This document shows, one piece after another, positions 1 through 10,717 of a stretch of DNA of 16,077 nucleotides. Below the pieces are notes generated by a model, which did not search any database, was not told where the DNA came from, and saw only the letters and a program-made list of their open reading frames with translations. Every line of letters starts with the position of its first letter. Positions within the stretch are counted from its first letter, which is position 1. The stretch is taken from the NCBI GenBank assembly GCA_023441125.1, contig JAEZQV010000432.1, positions 1 through 16,077 on the forward strand. The letters are read 5' to 3'. A program made the translations under genes and the position numbers. The stretch is from Bacillota bacterium. GTDB lineage: Bacteria; Bacillota_C; Negativicutes; Sporomusales; Sporomusaceae.

Positions 1-1537
1 ATATCCTTTCCATATCCTTTATGGCTGTTACGACCCGCTCACTGCCGGCAGCCATCTGCTGCCCTGCTGCCGAGACCTGTTCCACCTGCCGGGCAACCGC
101 GGCTACTTCCCCGCTGATCAGGGCAAAAGCATCCCTGGCCTCATAAACCATCTGTACGCCTTCATCAACATCGTGCAAGCCATTATTCATGGCCGCTACT
201 GCCCCGGCTGTTTCGGCCTGAATGTTGCCGATCAGTTCAGCGATGGACTTGGCGGATAAGCGGGACTGCCCTGCCAGTTTGCGCACTTCTTCGGCCACAA
301 CGGCAAAACCTTTCCCCTGTTCACCCGCCCGGGCAGCCTCAATGGCCGCATTCAGCGACAATAGATTGGTTTGCTCGGCAATATCCTCTATGGCCACAAT
401 AATTTGCCCGATATGCCGGGAACGCGCCTGCAGCTCGGCTATTATTTTGGCCACCGACTCGACGCTGGTTCTGACTTCCTCCATTTTATGGGTAATGCGC
501 AGGACATTGTCCTGGCCTGTCAGTGTGACCTGGTGAGCCCGGCAGGCCGACAAATTGGTTGCTTCGGCGCTTTGGGCCACCTGGCCGATACCCATGGATA
601 CCTGTTCAATAAGCACACAGGACTGCCTGGCAAGCTGGGAATATTCAGCCGTGCCGGCCGCCATGGCCGCGGTGGTGTCAGCCATCTGCCTGCTGGCCGC
701 GTCCGACTCTGCCGCGGAGGCCGCCAGGCCCTCACTGGCATTAACCAGCTGCTGGCTGGCGTTGGTAATTTGGCCGATTAAATTCTGCAGATGTACAATC
801 ATCTCATTGAAGGTTTTTGCTAAATCGCCAAATTCCCCTTTATCCAGGGTAACGACAGTTTCACGTAAATCGCCGGCAGTGATTTTGCCTGCCGCTTTGT
901 CTATTTGCCCAAGCGGCCTGGTTATACTGCGGGTAATGATCAGGGCAATCACCAGCGCAGCCAGAAGGGAGCCAATGCATAACACCACGGTAACCGTTTT
1001 TGCCAGCGCAATATCATTGCGAATTTTTTTATCCGCCTCGTACATTTGGGTTTCCTGGTACTGAATCAGGCTGTTTACAGCCCGGCTAATCTCCTCCAGC
1101 TGCTTGCCTTCCCCGGTGTTGCCGGCACTCACCGGCCGGGTGCCGCTATCCCGCCGTTTTACTTTTGCGTCCCAGACCTCCTCATAGGTATTGAAAAGTA
1201 CTTTTATATTCTCTAGTTTCTCCTGCTCTTCACCGGTCGTTGACAGCGCCAGCGCCTTCTCTATATTATCGCGAGCCTGAATTTTACTATATTGATATGC
1301 TGTTAAGAATGTCTTGTCGCCTGAAGCCAGGTATTCTCTTACTGCCAAAGTTCCGCTATGATTGTTGACAAGTATGTTTTTGGCGGCAATCACACCCGGA
1401 TAACAGGTTTGCAGTATCTGTTCCTTGGTAGCCTCAATCCGGCCAAAGCTATAGTAGGCGGTAATACTTATCGTACCTGCAAAAATCAGCAGTGCACCAT
1501 ACCCTAGCAGTATTCTCATGCCAACTTTCAGCTTCAT
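1..1537 (-). CDS. Methyl-accepting chemotaxis protein (C-terminus cut by window edge)
   Basis: An inner-membrane chemoreceptor that would signal to CheA/CheW. I translated 512 codons from ATG at 1537 without a stop; perhaps 50 residues are missing at the C-terminus. Residues about 7-29 are a first membrane segment and about 32-172 a helical extracytoplasmic sensor of the four-helix-bundle type. A second membrane segment lies at about 173-195, a HAMP domain (ITRSITRPL onward) at about 196-248, and a long signalling coiled coil follows. The hairpin tip reads [20 protein letters not shown] and then [16 protein letters not shown], at about residues 386-425, and is almost consensus. An AGGAG ribosome site with 8-nt spacing lies inside the last codons of the upstream amidohydrolase, and only 4 nt separate that stop from this start, so the two are probably translationally coupled. 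The ligand cannot be read from the sequence; from context it may be the substrate of the neighbouring importer. Confidence 0.95.
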   Translation of the reverse strand, partial: MKLKVGMRILLGYGALLIFAGTISITAYYSFGRIEATKEQILQTCYPGVIAAKNILVNNHSGTLAVREYLASGDKTFLTAYQYSKIQARDNIEKALALSTTGEEQEKLENIKVLFNTYEEVWDAKVKRRDSGTRPVSAGNTGEGKQLEEISRAVNSLIQYQETQMYEADKKIRNDIALAKTVTVVLCIGSLLAALVIALIITRSITRPLGQIDKAAGKITAGDLRETVVTLDKGEFGDLAKTFNEMIVHLQNLIGQITNASQQLVNASEGLAASAAESDAASRQMADTTAAMAAGTAEYSQLARQSCVLIEQVSMGIGQVAQSAEATNLSACRAHQVTLTGQDNVLRITHKMEEVRTSVESVAKIIAELQARSRHIGQIIVAIEDIAEQTNLLSLNAAIEAARAGEQGKGFAVVAEEVRKLAGQSRLSAKSIAELIGNIQAETAGAVAAMNNGLHDVDEGVQMVYEARDAFALISGEVAAVARQVEQVSAAGQQMAAGSERVVTAIKDMERI

Positions 1538-1541
1538 GGTC

Positions 1542-2723
1542 TTACTCCTGTTTACTTAAAAAAGTCAGCGCTGTACGAACCTGCAACTCCACACCGGTTG
1601 CCAGAGTGTCTTCGTCGATATTAAAGCAGGGATGATGATGCGGATAGTCGGTGCCTTTTGCCTTATTTCCTGTTCCCACAAAATAATAGGCGCTGGGAAC
1701 CCGCTGCGTAAATTCGGCAAAGTCGTCGCCCGCCATGCAGAGATACGGCACAATGGCTGCCTCGCTGCCTAAGGTCTCGCCGACGGCCTGCCTGACATAT
1801 TCCACCATCCGGGGATCATTCATTACCGCGGGGTTACTGGGAATGTACTGCAGTTCATATTCGGCCCGCATGGCTTCACAAATGCCCTGTATGATCCGCT
1901 CGAATTTCCTTTTAAGAATTTCCTTGTTTTTGGCTTCATCCTCATACAGAAAGCGGATAGTGCCGCCCAGTTTCACTGTGTCGGCAATGATATTGCGGCC
2001 TGTTCCCCCCTGTATTTTGCCGAACATAATCAAAGTCGGTGTCAGCACATCGGTTTCCCGGGTCTGAATGGTCTGGAGGGTTTGGATAATGCTGGCAGCC
2101 ACCATGATCGGGTCGACGGCGGCCTGGGGGGCGGAAGTATGTCCGGCCCTGCCGATAACCGTTAACTCAAATTCTTCGGTTGCCGCCATTGTGGGACCGC
2201 TGACCAGACCAATCTTGCCGCTCGCCAGGGGAGTCCATAAATGCAGCCCGAAAGCGGCGTCCACCGGCGGTGCGGTCAGCACCCCTTCCTTAATCATATC
2301 CAGCGCACCCGCAGTTTCTTCATTAGGCTGAAAGACGAATTTTATAATTCCCTGCCATTTTTCTCTATGCTTTGCAAGAATTTTAGCCGCCACCAAAAGT
2401 ATGGCCGTATGTCCGTCATGACCACAGGCATGCATTTTACCCTCATACACAGATTTATAGGGAATATCATTCTTTTCTGTTTGCGCCAGCGCGTCCATAT
2501 CGGCGCGCAGCAGAACCGTCCGTCCGCCGGCCTGCCCCTGCAGCAGTCCCACTACCCCGGTTTTGGCAATACTCTTTACTTCCAAGCCGCATTCAGCAAG
2601 ATATTTTGTCACTATCGCCGAAGTCCGGTACTCTTCATAGCCTAATTCGGGATGCCGATGCAAATCCCGGCGCAAAGCGATGAGTTCCTCGCGTAACATC
2701 TCCACTTCTTGTTTTATATCCAT
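1542..2723 (-). CDS. M20D-family amidohydrolase (N-acyl amino acid / hippurate hydrolase type)
   Basis: A cytoplasmic metal-dependent amidohydrolase that releases an amino acid from an N-acyl or aromatic-acyl conjugate; the exact substrate is unknown. From the ATG at 2723 it has 393 residues, normal for the family. Visible signatures are RADMDAL (73-79), HACGHDGH (98-105) with the expected M20D metal ligands Cys100 and His102, NEE at 134-136 (ligand Glu136), GLHLW with His161, and a C-terminal His cluster (362-364) before PCF. The dimerisation 'lid' domain lies between about 180 and 295. I chose 2723 over the longer start at 2738 because GGAGG at 2732-2736 sits 8 nt upstream of it and would lie inside the longer reading frame. 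No signal peptide is seen. The gene follows livF after 67 bp and precedes the chemoreceptor by 4 bp, so its substrate is probably brought in by the Liv-type importer. Confidence 0.93.
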   Translation of the reverse strand: MDIKQEVEMLREELIALRRDLHRHPELGYEEYRTSAIVTKYLAECGLEVKSIAKTGVVGLLQGQAGGRTVLLRADMDALAQTEKNDIPYKSVYEGKMHACGHDGHTAILLVAAKILAKHREKWQGIIKFVFQPNEETAGALDMIKEGVLTAPPVDAAFGLHLWTPLASGKIGLVSGPTMAATEEFELTVIGRAGHTSAPQAAVDPIMVAASIIQTLQTIQTRETDVLTPTLIMFGKIQGGTGRNIIADTVKLGGTIRFLYEDEAKNKEILKRKFERIIQGICEAMRAEYELQYIPSNPAVMNDPRMVEYVRQAVGETLGSEAAIVPYLCMAGDDFAEFTQRVPSAYYFVGTGNKAKGTDYPHHHPCFNIDEDTLATGVELQVRTALTFLSKQE

Positions 2724-2731
2724 GGTGACAG

Positions 2732-2736
2732 CCTCC
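2732..2736 (-). promoter_or_regulatory. Ribosome binding site that decides the amidohydrolase start
   Basis: GGAGG on the minus strand, 8 nt before ATG 2723. The alternative in-frame ATG at 2738 overlaps this motif and has no purine-rich site upstream, so the five extra N-terminal residues are unlikely to be made. Confidence 0.8.
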
Positions 2737-2790
2737 ATTTATTCATTACCCTGGGTTTTGCGGCAGCCACGCCCGGGCCAGCCGCGCCGG

Positions 2791-3498
2791 CTACTCCTCA
2801 CCAAGATAGGCCCGTTTGACCCGCTCGTCGGCCAGCAGCTCCCGGCTGGGTCCGCTGATGGTGATTTTTCCAGTCTCGATAACATAAGCCCTGCTGGCAA
2901 TCTGTAAGGCCAGACAGGCGTTTTGCTCGACCAGCAGTACCGTCGTACCTTGTTTATTGATTTCTATGGTGGTTTCAAAAATTTTCTCGATCATCTGCGG
3001 CGCCAGCCCCATGGAGGGTTCGTCAAGCAAGAGCATCTCCGGTCTGCCCATCAACGCCCGGGCCATGGCCAGCATCTGCTGCTCGCCGCCGGACAGGGAG
3101 CCGCCATTTTGTTTCTGCCGTTCCTTAAGTCGGGGAAATAACGCAAAGACCCGCTCTATATCCTCGGCAACCTGACTTTTGCTGGTTACCAGATAGGCCC
3201 CCATATTCAGATTTTCCCGCACCGTAAGTTTTTGGAATATCCGCCGGCCTTCGGGCACCATGACCAGATGCCTAGCGACAATCTCATGGGTAGGCAGATT
3301 ATTTATCGCCTGACCTTTAAAGCTTATCTTGCCGCCGGTAACCTGCACCAGGCCGCAGATAGCCCGCAGGGCCGTGGTTTTGCCTGCACCGTTATTGCCG
3401 ATAATAGTCACAATCTCACCCTGGCTGACAGTAAGATCAATCCCCTTTAAAATCTCCAGGAGCCCATACCCACCGCTTACTCCTTCGAGTTTAAGCAT
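2791..3498 (-). CDS. livF: Branched-chain amino acid ABC transporter ATP-binding protein LivF
   Basis: One of two cytoplasmic ATPases that drive a LivHM-type importer. It has 235 residues, the usual LivF length. Walker A GNNGAGKTT is at 34-42, the ABC signature LSGGEQQ at 135-141, Walker B MLLLDEP at 155-161, and the switch region VEQN at about 190-193. LivF proteins have Gln-Asn here where LivG has the usual His-Asp, which separates the two paralogues. The C-terminal KRAYLGEE tail is typical. Its ATG lies inside the end of livG (8-bp overlap), with GGAGG upstream, pointing to translational coupling. It is the last transporter gene; the amidohydrolase follows after 67 bp. Confidence 0.96.
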   Translation of the reverse strand: MLKLEGVSGGYGLLEILKGIDLTVSQGEIVTIIGNNGAGKTTALRAICGLVQVTGGKISFKGQAINNLPTHEIVARHLVMVPEGRRIFQKLTVRENLNMGAYLVTSKSQVAEDIERVFALFPRLKERQKQNGGSLSGGEQQMLAMARALMGRPEMLLLDEPSMGLAPQMIEKIFETTIEINKQGTTVLLVEQNACLALQIASRAYVIETGKITISGPSRELLADERVKRAYLGEE

Positions 3499-4288
3499 GG
3501 CACATCCCCCTCCCTAAGTAAGCCTGAATGACTTCTTCGTTATTCTGCACCTCTTTAGGCAGGCCTTCGGCAATCTTCTGTCCGTTATTAAGCACCATAA
3601 TCCGTTCACATAGTCCCATAACAAACTTCATATCATGTTCAATCAAAATAATGGTTAAGGCAAACTGGGTTTGAATTTTCCGGATGAAGTCACCGAGCCC
3701 GGTCGTCTCATTGGGATTCATGCCGGCGGTTGGTTCATCCAACAACAATAGACTGGGTTCAGTCGCCAGCGCCCGGGCTATTTCCAAACGCCGCTGAGCA
3801 CCGTAGGATAAGTTTTTGGCCTGTTCGTCCTTAACGCCGCTAAGTCCGCATACGGCCAACAAATTCAGGGCTTTGTCGGTTTTCAGCTTTTCATCAGCCA
3901 CAAACCGGGGAGTTCTGAGCAATACATCCATAACGCCGTGTTTGACGTGGATATGCATTCCCAGCAAGACGTTCTCTAACACCGTCATGCTGCGAAACAG
4001 CCTGATATTCTGAAAGGTCCTGGCGATGCCGACCTTGGTAATTTCATATACCGGCAGCGGTACCAGATCAGTAGTTTTAAACAAAACCTCACCTGATGTC
4101 GGCTTATGATTGCCGGTGATGCAATTGAACAATGTCGTCTTGCCGGCGCCATTGGGTCCGATAAGTCCCATAATACTGCCGGTCCTGACCGCGAAATCCA
4201 CTTCACTAACGGCCGTCAGGCCGCCAAACTTCTTGGTTACCTTACTTCCTGTAAGGATATAGGCTTGATTGTCCGTCCCTTTGCTCAT
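3491..4288 (-). CDS. livG: Branched-chain amino acid ABC transporter ATP-binding protein LivG
   Basis: The second ATPase of the importer, 265 residues. Walker [10 protein letters not shown] is at 44-52, the Q-loop TFQN at 91-94, the signature LSYGAQRR at 160-167, Walker [12 protein letters not shown] at 180-190, and the H-loop His218 in LIEHDM. The inserted helical segment around residues 105-150 is usual for LivG. An AAGGGG site lies about 10 nt before the ATG. The stop codon of livM overlaps its start (ATGA), and its own last 8 bp overlap livF, so the three genes are probably translated as a coupled set. Confidence 0.96.
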   Translation of the reverse strand: MSKGTDNQAYILTGSKVTKKFGGLTAVSEVDFAVRTGSIMGLIGPNGAGKTTLFNCITGNHKPTSGEVLFKTTDLVPLPVYEITKVGIARTFQNIRLFRSMTVLENVLLGMHIHVKHGVMDVLLRTPRFVADEKLKTDKALNLLAVCGLSGVKDEQAKNLSYGAQRRLEIARALATEPSLLLLDEPTAGMNPNETTGLGDFIRKIQTQFALTIILIEHDMKFVMGLCERIMVLNNGQKIAEGLPKEVQNNEEVIQAYLGRGMCHA

Positions 4289-5265
4289 TTACCGAGTACC
4301 CCTTTCGGTCTGAAAATCATAAACAGGAGCATCATGACGCCGTATAACAGCATCCGGTAATCGGCAATCGGACGAAGTATTTCGGGAATCAGGGTAAGAA
4401 TGCCGGCTCCGACTACCGCGCCCCAAATCGATCCCGCACCGCCGAGGATAACCATGCACATGACATTGAGGCTTTCGTTCGAAATAAAGCTTGTCGGTGA
4501 AATATAGTTGAGATAGCCGGCAAAGAACCCGCCGGCCACGCCGGCGATCATGGCCGAGATGGCAATATTCATGACCTTAAAGCGCACCAGATTTACCCCC
4601 ATCGATTCGGTTGCCAGCTCGTCCTCGCGCATGGCAATCCAGGCCCGCCCCATATAAGAGTTTTTCATCCGTATGGTCAAAAGCAGGGTCAGCAACGCCA
4701 GGATTAAGATAAACCAGTAAAACTGCCCGCGGGTCACGATGGCCAGTGAAAAAATTTTGGGTACAGGAATGCCCGTCAGTCCCATGGGACCCTGGGTCAC
4801 ACTAATCCAGTTTAAGGCAATATAACGAATGACTTCACCAAAGCCCAGACTGACAATGCAAAAATAATCGCCGCGAATCCGGAAGGTGGACAGTCCCACA
4901 ACAACACCGGCCAGTCCGGCCAGGAGACCGCCCAGCAGCAGGGCGGCCCAGAAGCCCCACCACTGCGGCCAGAAGGTGAGCGTAAAAATAGCCACGGTGT
5001 AGGCGCCAATGGCGGCAAAACCAATTTGTCCGAAATTCAGCAGCCCCAGCATCCCCACCTGCAAGTCCAGGCTGACCGATAATACAATATAGTACAGGAT
5101 CAAATTGCACACATGAATTAAATAAGGATTCTGGATTACCAGCGGCACACTAAACAGGGCCAGCAGACCGATAATCTTGGCATAGGGCGTACAAAGAAAA
5201 GGCGGCAGCGGAAAAGCAAGTCCTTTACCAGGCAGTGCTAATTTTGAAAGTTTGGCTGTACTCAA
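4285..5265 (-). CDS. livM: Branched-chain amino acid ABC transporter permease LivM
   Basis: An inner-membrane permease that pairs with LivH to form the import channel. Several long hydrophobic segments start at about residue 30 and fill the protein. The cytoplasmic coupling loop that contacts the ATPases is recognisable as GRAWIAMREDELATESMGVN, and the end is RPKGVLGK, normal for LivM. The longest reading frame begins at GTG 5274 (329 residues), but that codon overlaps the only purine-rich site. The AGAGAGG at 5274-5280 sits 8 nt before an in-frame TTG at 5265, which gives a normally spaced start and 326 residues, so I prefer it; the two cannot be separated by sequence alone. The gene lies a few bases after livH and overlaps livG by 4 bp. 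Confidence 0.93.
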   Translation of the reverse strand: MSTAKLSKLALPGKGLAFPLPPFLCTPYAKIIGLLALFSVPLVIQNPYLIHVCNLILYYIVLSVSLDLQVGMLGLLNFGQIGFAAIGAYTVAIFTLTFWPQWWGFWAALLLGGLLAGLAGVVVGLSTFRIRGDYFCIVSLGFGEVIRYIALNWISVTQGPMGLTGIPVPKIFSLAIVTRGQFYWFILILALLTLLLTIRMKNSYMGRAWIAMREDELATESMGVNLVRFKVMNIAISAMIAGVAGGFFAGYLNYISPTSFISNESLNVMCMVILGGAGSIWGAVVGAGILTLIPEILRPIADYRMLLYGVMMLLFMIFRPKGVLGK

Positions 5266-5280
5266 AAAGTTCACCTCTCT

Positions 5281-6153
5281 CTATACTTTCTCTTGTTCGT
5301 AAGTACCTAACAGCCCATTCGGCTTAAACATCAAAACCAGAATCAGTACGACATATACAAAGGCATCCTTCCAGCCTGACGAAATATAGGCTGAACCAAA
5401 ACATTCGATAATGCCCATGAGCATACCGCCGAGCATAGCGCCGACAACATTGCCCATGCCGCCAAGAATAGCCACAACAAAAGCTTTGAGCACAACCCCG
5501 TACCCCATATTGAACACAACCGAATGATAGTAAACGCCGATCAGCGAGCCTGCCGCCGCAGCCAAGGCGGCGCTTAACGCGAAGGTCAATAACCGGATCC
5601 GCTCTACATTGATCCCCATCAGCCGGGCGGCATCGGCATCAAGACTGGTGGCCCGCATGGAGGTCCCGGCCTTGGTCTTATACACCAGCCCATAGAGAAA
5701 TACCATCAGGGAAACAGCCAACCCGATGATTAAACACTGGAGCAGCGATATCCGGATATCGCCAAAGCTCATTACATCCGGCAGATTTACGGCAGGAAAA
5801 GGCAGGGAAGACGAGCCCCAGATAATCATCGCCAGATTATCCAGAATAATGGAAACGGCCACAACGCTTACAATCTGGCTGACAACCGGCGACTTGCGCA
5901 CCGGATAGTATCCCAGCCGCTCAATGATCAGTCCCAGTAAGGCCGTCAGCACCATGGCCAGTACAAAGGTCAGCCCAAAGGAAAAACCGCAGTAGGCCAT
6001 TAAAGTGAAAGCAAAAAATGCGCCCCACGTATAGATGGATCCATGGGAAAAATTGATTAAACCCAAAACACCGTAGACCAGCGTATACCCTACGGCAACC
6101 AGCGCGTAAACACCACCCAGAGTCAGAGAATTAATTACTTGTTGTAAAAACAT
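5281..6153 (-). CDS. livH: Branched-chain amino acid ABC transporter permease LivH
   Basis: An inner-membrane permease and partner of LivM, 290 residues, the usual length. The N-terminal LGGVYALVAVGYTLVYGVLG and INFSHGSIY motifs are characteristic, and about eight hydrophobic segments can be seen. The coupling loop is GTSMRATSLDADAARLMGIN, equivalent to the loop in LivM. The C-terminus FKPNGLLG is standard. A purine-rich AAGGGGGG precedes the ATG by 5 nt. It is separated from livK upstream by 158 bp that contain a stem-loop, and from livM by only 6-15 bp depending on the livM start used. Confidence 0.96.
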   Translation of the reverse strand: MFLQQVINSLTLGGVYALVAVGYTLVYGVLGLINFSHGSIYTWGAFFAFTLMAYCGFSFGLTFVLAMVLTALLGLIIERLGYYPVRKSPVVSQIVSVVAVSIILDNLAMIIWGSSSLPFPAVNLPDVMSFGDIRISLLQCLIIGLAVSLMVFLYGLVYKTKAGTSMRATSLDADAARLMGINVERIRLLTFALSAALAAAAGSLIGVYYHSVVFNMGYGVVLKAFVVAILGGMGNVVGAMLGGMLMGIIECFGSAYISSGWKDAFVYVVLILVLMFKPNGLLGTYEQEKV

Positions 6154-6198
6154 ACTTTCCCCCCTTATAGCTACTACCTTTGCCTAAATTACTTGCCC

Positions 6199-6238
6199 GC
6201 CTGATTTATGGCGTGTCATGGCCAACGAGCCATCAGGC
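6199..6238 (-). terminator. Stem-loop in the livK-livH gap (attenuator or mRNA stabiliser)
   Basis: Arms 6199-6203 with 6234-6238 (GCCTG/CAGGC) and 6208-6212 with 6229-6233 (ATGGC/GCCAT) form a 10-bp stem with a 4-nt bulge and a 16-nt loop. No clear T-run follows on the minus strand. It is more likely a partial terminator or a 3' barrier that raises livK mRNA over livHMGF than a full terminator. A second pairing of AGCCTG (6239-6244) with CAGGCT (6282-6287) is also possible. Confidence 0.45.
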
Positions 6239-6311
6239 AGCCTGCCCAGCAGTTCTGCCCCGATGACCCGTCCGCCATTGCCAGGCTATCGTATCTACCC
6301 GTTTTTTTAGT

Positions 6312-7457
6312 TTATTGAATTAAATCTTTAACCACAAACTTACCATTCACTACTTCCAGAATCACATTCCAGGCAACCGGCCGGTCGCCGTCTTTGTCAA
6401 AATTGATAGTTCCTGTTACGCCGGGCAGATCCTTGGTTTGTTCAATGGCGTCCCGCAAGGCTTTGCGGTCGGCCTTGCCCGCCCGTTTGAGAGCATCAAT
6501 CACAACATTCATCGCGTCATAAGCATAAGGAGCCGTGGTAAAGGTGGGCTCGTTATATCGCTTTTCATATTTCTCTACAAACTCTTTGGCTTTGGGATCA
6601 GGCACGCCCCGGTCGAAGTATGTGGCAACAACGGTTCCTTCGGCACTCCCCTTGGCCAACTCCAGAAAATGCGCCGTATTCAGTGAATCAGGTCCCAGGA
6701 ATTTAGCCTTAATGCCAAGCTGTCTGGCCTGCTGCATAATCAGGGCAGCTTCGGTCGCATAGGAAACCAGGAAAATGCTGTCAGGGCTTGTCGCAGCAAT
6801 TTTAGTCAGCTGAACGGTAAAATCACGGTCCTGACCGCTGCCCACATAGGTCTCAACATCGGTGATTACCGCCCCGTTCTTCTGAGCTTGTGCGGAAAAA
6901 CCATCCTTGTAGGCTATGCCATAGTCCATGTTGTCATAGATTATGGCGATTTTTTTGAGTCCCAGCTTGTTCACTACATAATCGGCATTTTGCTGAGCGG
7001 CAACAACATCGCCGACATTAATCCGGAAAACATAGTCGCCTATTTTAGGGATTTTGGGATTGGAGGCACAGGTAACCATATTAGGCATACCGGCGCTTTG
7101 GTAGATTGGCCCCGCCGTTAACTCGCACGTGCTGAAAACATGCCCCAGGACGGCTACAATATTGGGATCGCTGACAAACTTCTGGGCCACGCTGGCAGCT
7201 TCCTTGGGATCGCCTTTATCATCACCGGCAACAATAACAAGTTTCTTGCCATTGATTCCGCCTTTGGCATTGGCCTCATCGACTGCAATTTGCGCTGCTT
7301 TTAAGGCCGACTGCCCCCATAATGCATTATCACCGGTCATAGGGCCGGCATAGCCGATTTTGATTTCCTTACTGTCGTCACTGCTGCCGCATCCGGCGGT
7401 AAAGATCAGCATTAATACCAGTATCAATGCCAGTAGAAGGCTTTTTCGCAAACACAT
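6312..7457 (-). CDS. livK: Branched-chain amino acid-type ABC transporter substrate-binding lipoprotein
   Basis: The extracytoplasmic receptor of the importer, 381 residues, a Peripla_BP_6 (Leu/Ile/Val-binding type I) fold. A lipoprotein signal peptide ends in FTAG-Cys23, so the mature protein would be lipid-anchored. The mature part begins with IKIGYAGPMTGDNALWG, the typical first strand and binding-loop region, followed by GGINGKKL and GDPKEAASVA. GLKKIAIIYDNMDYG marks the second domain, and YAYDAMNVV lies near the end. The start has GGAGAGG about 7 nt upstream. As the first gene of the cluster it should be the most expressed. The family also binds polar amino acids, amides and aromatic compounds, so leucine/valine specificity is not proven; the linked amidohydrolase hints at an N-acyl or aromatic amino acid ligand. 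Confidence 0.95.
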   Translation of the reverse strand: MCLRKSLLLALILVLMLIFTAGCGSSDDSKEIKIGYAGPMTGDNALWGQSALKAAQIAVDEANAKGGINGKKLVIVAGDDKGDPKEAASVAQKFVSDPNIVAVLGHVFSTCELTAGPIYQSAGMPNMVTCASNPKIPKIGDYVFRINVGDVVAAQQNADYVVNKLGLKKIAIIYDNMDYGIAYKDGFSAQAQKNGAVITDVETYVGSGQDRDFTVQLTKIAATSPDSIFLVSYATEAALIMQQARQLGIKAKFLGPDSLNTAHFLELAKGSAEGTVVATYFDRGVPDPKAKEFVEKYEKRYNEPTFTTAPYAYDAMNVVIDALKRAGKADRKALRDAIEQTKDLPGVTGTINFDKDGDRPVAWNVILEVVNGKFVVKDLIQ

Positions 7458-7536
7458 TGTTCTACCTCTCCTCTTACTTTTAAATTTTTTCTAAAGTCCC
7501 CCGGATTTTTCTAGTGGTTTTTACCTCACCCCTTTA

Positions 7537-7549
7537 GTCGATTGTCGAC
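7537..7549. promoter_or_regulatory. Candidate operator, copy 1
   Basis: The 13-bp inverted repeat GTCGATTGTCGAC (arms GTCGA/TCGAC, 3-nt centre) lies 80 bp upstream of the livK start. The identical 13-mer occurs again at 7680-7692, and the bases YATT following it are shared. The embedded ATTGTCGACNAT is close to a palindrome of the kind bound by GntR-type regulators; that family assignment is inference. Confidence 0.5.
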
Positions 7550-7679
7550 CATTGTTCTTTTAAAAAGAAATTGAATATATTGTATAATCAATTTCATCAT
7601 CCATTATTGGGGAAACTTATTTGAATTTGTGCCGATTTATAAGCCTGCATACTACTCCCTATTTCCCCTCCTATTTTCG

Positions 7680-7692
7680 GTCGATTGTCGAC
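7680..7692. promoter_or_regulatory. Candidate operator, copy 2
   Basis: An exact second copy of GTCGATTGTCGAC, 143 bp from the first. It lies 12 bp downstream of the weak minus-strand -10 candidate at 7705-7710, where a repressor would cover the start of transcription. Confidence 0.5.
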
Positions 7693-7818
7693 TATTTTGA
7701 ATTAACTATATACTTCGATAATTCAATCAGAATTCCTTTTTTTGAAACTGATTTTTTTATATTTTTTTAAAGTTGCTTTTTAAAGGTTTGATTTTCCGGT
7801 GCCGCCCCTAAACAGACA

Positions 7819-7853
7819 GAGGCCCACTGCATTTCCACACTGCAGTAAGCCTC
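7819..7853 (-). terminator. Candidate terminator of rph
   Basis: Arms GAGGC/GCCTC (7819-7823, 7849-7853) and ACTGCA/TGCAGT (7826-7831, 7841-7846) make 11 bp with a 2x2 internal loop and a 9-nt loop. On the minus strand the following bases (TGTCTGTTT) are only moderately T-rich, and the hairpin lies about 150 bp past the rph stop, so this is a moderate call. Confidence 0.4.
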
Positions 7854-8005
7854 ATTGCTTTTCAACATATTCTGTTACCGGTTAAAAAAACTATATCATA
7901 GATATACTGCTCATGCAACACCTCAGGCTACACTTTTTTTCTTCCCGGTGGCATTCGCCGCCATGAACGGATACAAGCCGCTCTGCCGGAAGACAGCATT
8001 TTACA

Positions 8006-10651
<2,646 letters not shown>

Positions 10652-10702
10652 TTAAAACACCCACAAAGTCTCGAAACAGACATTTATGGGTGCCCCGTTC
10701 AT
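10652..10702 (-). CDS. Possible 16-codon leader ORF overlapping the terminator before rph
   Basis: ATG at 10702 reads MNGAPINVCFETLWVF and stops with TAA at 10652-10654. It covers the whole hairpin and T-run at 10654-10692. Only a weak AGATGG lies 8 nt upstream. A ribosome on it would disrupt the terminator, as in leader-peptide attenuation. The ORF may equally be chance, and the hairpin alone would then just end the siroheme-protein transcript. Confidence 0.25.
   Translation of the reverse strand: MNGAPINVCFETLWVF
10654..10692 (-). terminator. Intrinsic terminator between the siroheme protein gene and rph
   Basis: The outer arms are CACCCA/TGGGTG, and the stem continues inward to 14 pairs with one G-T wobble and one bulged T. 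The loop is GTTTCG, followed by TTTT on the minus strand. It lies 25 bp after the upstream stop and about 30 bp before the rph start, leaving no room for a promoter between it and rph. Rph transcription therefore needs read-through or a promoter within or before the hairpin. Confidence 0.85.
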
Positions 10703-10717
10703 AGATCAGCCCATCTT

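Larger units (their letters stand above)
7458..8005. other. 548-bp non-coding region between rph and livK
   Basis: I find no gene here. It holds the candidate rph terminator (7819-7853), a T/A-rich stretch around 7736-7780, a weak promoter candidate (TATAGT on the minus strand at 7705-7710, preceded after 16 nt by a poor -35), and two copies of a 13-bp symmetrical motif. The length and the AT-rich content suggest regulated transcription of the liv operon. Confidence 0.7.

Noticed and set aside
222..1064. Plus-strand open frames of 104-169 codons over the left end
   Set aside because: They lie opposite the chemoreceptor gene, which shows a near-consensus MCP signalling domain on the minus strand; these frames have no recognisable domain.
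7582..7587. TATAAT-like hexamer on the plus strand upstream of livK
   Set aside because: It would drive transcription towards rph in antisense, has no fitting -35 box and no plus-strand gene follows.
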